Source: Pedosphaera sp. | GTDB taxonomy: Bacteria; Verrucomicrobiota; Verrucomicrobiae; Limisphaerales; Pedosphaeraceae | Length of the DNA: 5,538 nt | Assembly: GCA_028293265.1 (NCBI GenBank) | Contig: JAQGPB010000150.1 | Coordinates: 1-5,538, forward strand | Direction of reading: 5' to 3' | Part shown: in pieces, positions 5,478-5,538 of the stretch | Position numbering within the stretch: the first letter of the stretch is position 1 | Layout of the letters: each line of letters begins with the position of its first letter | Translations under genes and position numbers: made by a program | The notes under the pieces: model-generated | Databases searched by the model: none | Seen by the model: only the letters and a program-made list of their open reading frames with translations | What the model was told of the DNA's origin: nothing

Positions 5478-5538
5478 TTAACCCGTAAATTTCTTTGCCG
5501 CGATGGTGGCGTTGTGGCCGCCGAAACCGAAGGAGTTG
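5478..5538 (-). CDS. fabF: beta-ketoacyl-ACP synthase II, C-terminal end (partial)
   Basis: Only the last 19 codons and a TAA stop are inside the window; the rest lies beyond the right edge. The peptide NSFGFGGHNATIAAKKFTG is the hallmark C-terminus of FabF/KASII condensing enzymes, where the NSFGFGG loop carries the gating phenylalanine beside the active site. FabF elongates acyl-ACP with malonyl-ACP in type II fatty acid synthesis. A KASI or a polyketide-type ketosynthase would share the glycine-rich loop, but the short ending directly after it fits FabF best. The 167 bp following the stop contain no clear terminator. Transcriptional linkage with the acetyltransferase gene is unknown. Confidence 0.85.
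   Translation of the reverse strand, partial: NSFGFGGHNATIAAKKFTG

Overview
All credible genes in this 5.5 kb window lie on the minus strand, so transcription runs from high to low coordinates. The gene-rich parts are GC-rich; one 60-base line counted by hand inside deoA is about 65% GC. The proteins are ordinary bacterial housekeeping and accessory proteins. The FabF C-terminus, the Δ12-type desaturase and above all the TTGGG/TACCCAAA-rich intergenic repeats make me think of an environmental Verrucomicrobiota-like bacterium (Pedosphaera/Limisphaerales type). That assignment is from memory and moderate at best; nothing in the window proves it.

Layout in transcription order. The window opens at its right edge with the last 19 codons of fabF (5478-5538). 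A 167 bp AT-rich spacer (5311-5477) follows, in which I see no convincing terminator or promoter. Next come a RimJ/RimL-type GNAT acetyltransferase (4795-5310) and, after 82 bp, a small two-repeat PQQ-like beta-propeller protein with a good Shine-Dalgarno (4368-4712). A 62 bp gap then holds a plausible sigma70-type promoter with an overlapping inverted repeat. It precedes a 75-residue antitoxin-like protein (4078-4305), a 29-codon remnant that resembles the start of an HNH endonuclease (3984-4073), an AT-rich membrane-anchored protein of unknown function (3475-3987), and deoA/pdp pyrimidine-nucleoside phosphorylase (2165-3478). These reading frames are tightly packed: 4 bp between antitoxin and remnant, then ATGA overlaps at both following junctions, which suggests one translationally coupled unit.

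The 249 bp between deoA and radC is mostly a large imperfect inverted repeat (arms 1956-2015 and 2113-2159). radC (1205-1915) follows. In the 102 bp up to the desaturase there is a strong hairpin whose T-run lies on the plus strand, so as an intrinsic terminator it faces against every gene here. The window ends with a membrane fatty acid desaturase (49-1101).

How the genes relate: fabF and the desaturase both belong to fatty acid synthesis and modification but are unlinked here. deoA is nucleoside salvage. radC is a JAMM-fold protein of unsettled role. I do not see a complete novel system. The most interesting stretch is 3475-4360: an orphaned antitoxin-like gene with its own promoter and operator-like palindrome, an eroded HNH partner, and a compositionally foreign membrane protein stitched by start/stop overlaps to deoA.
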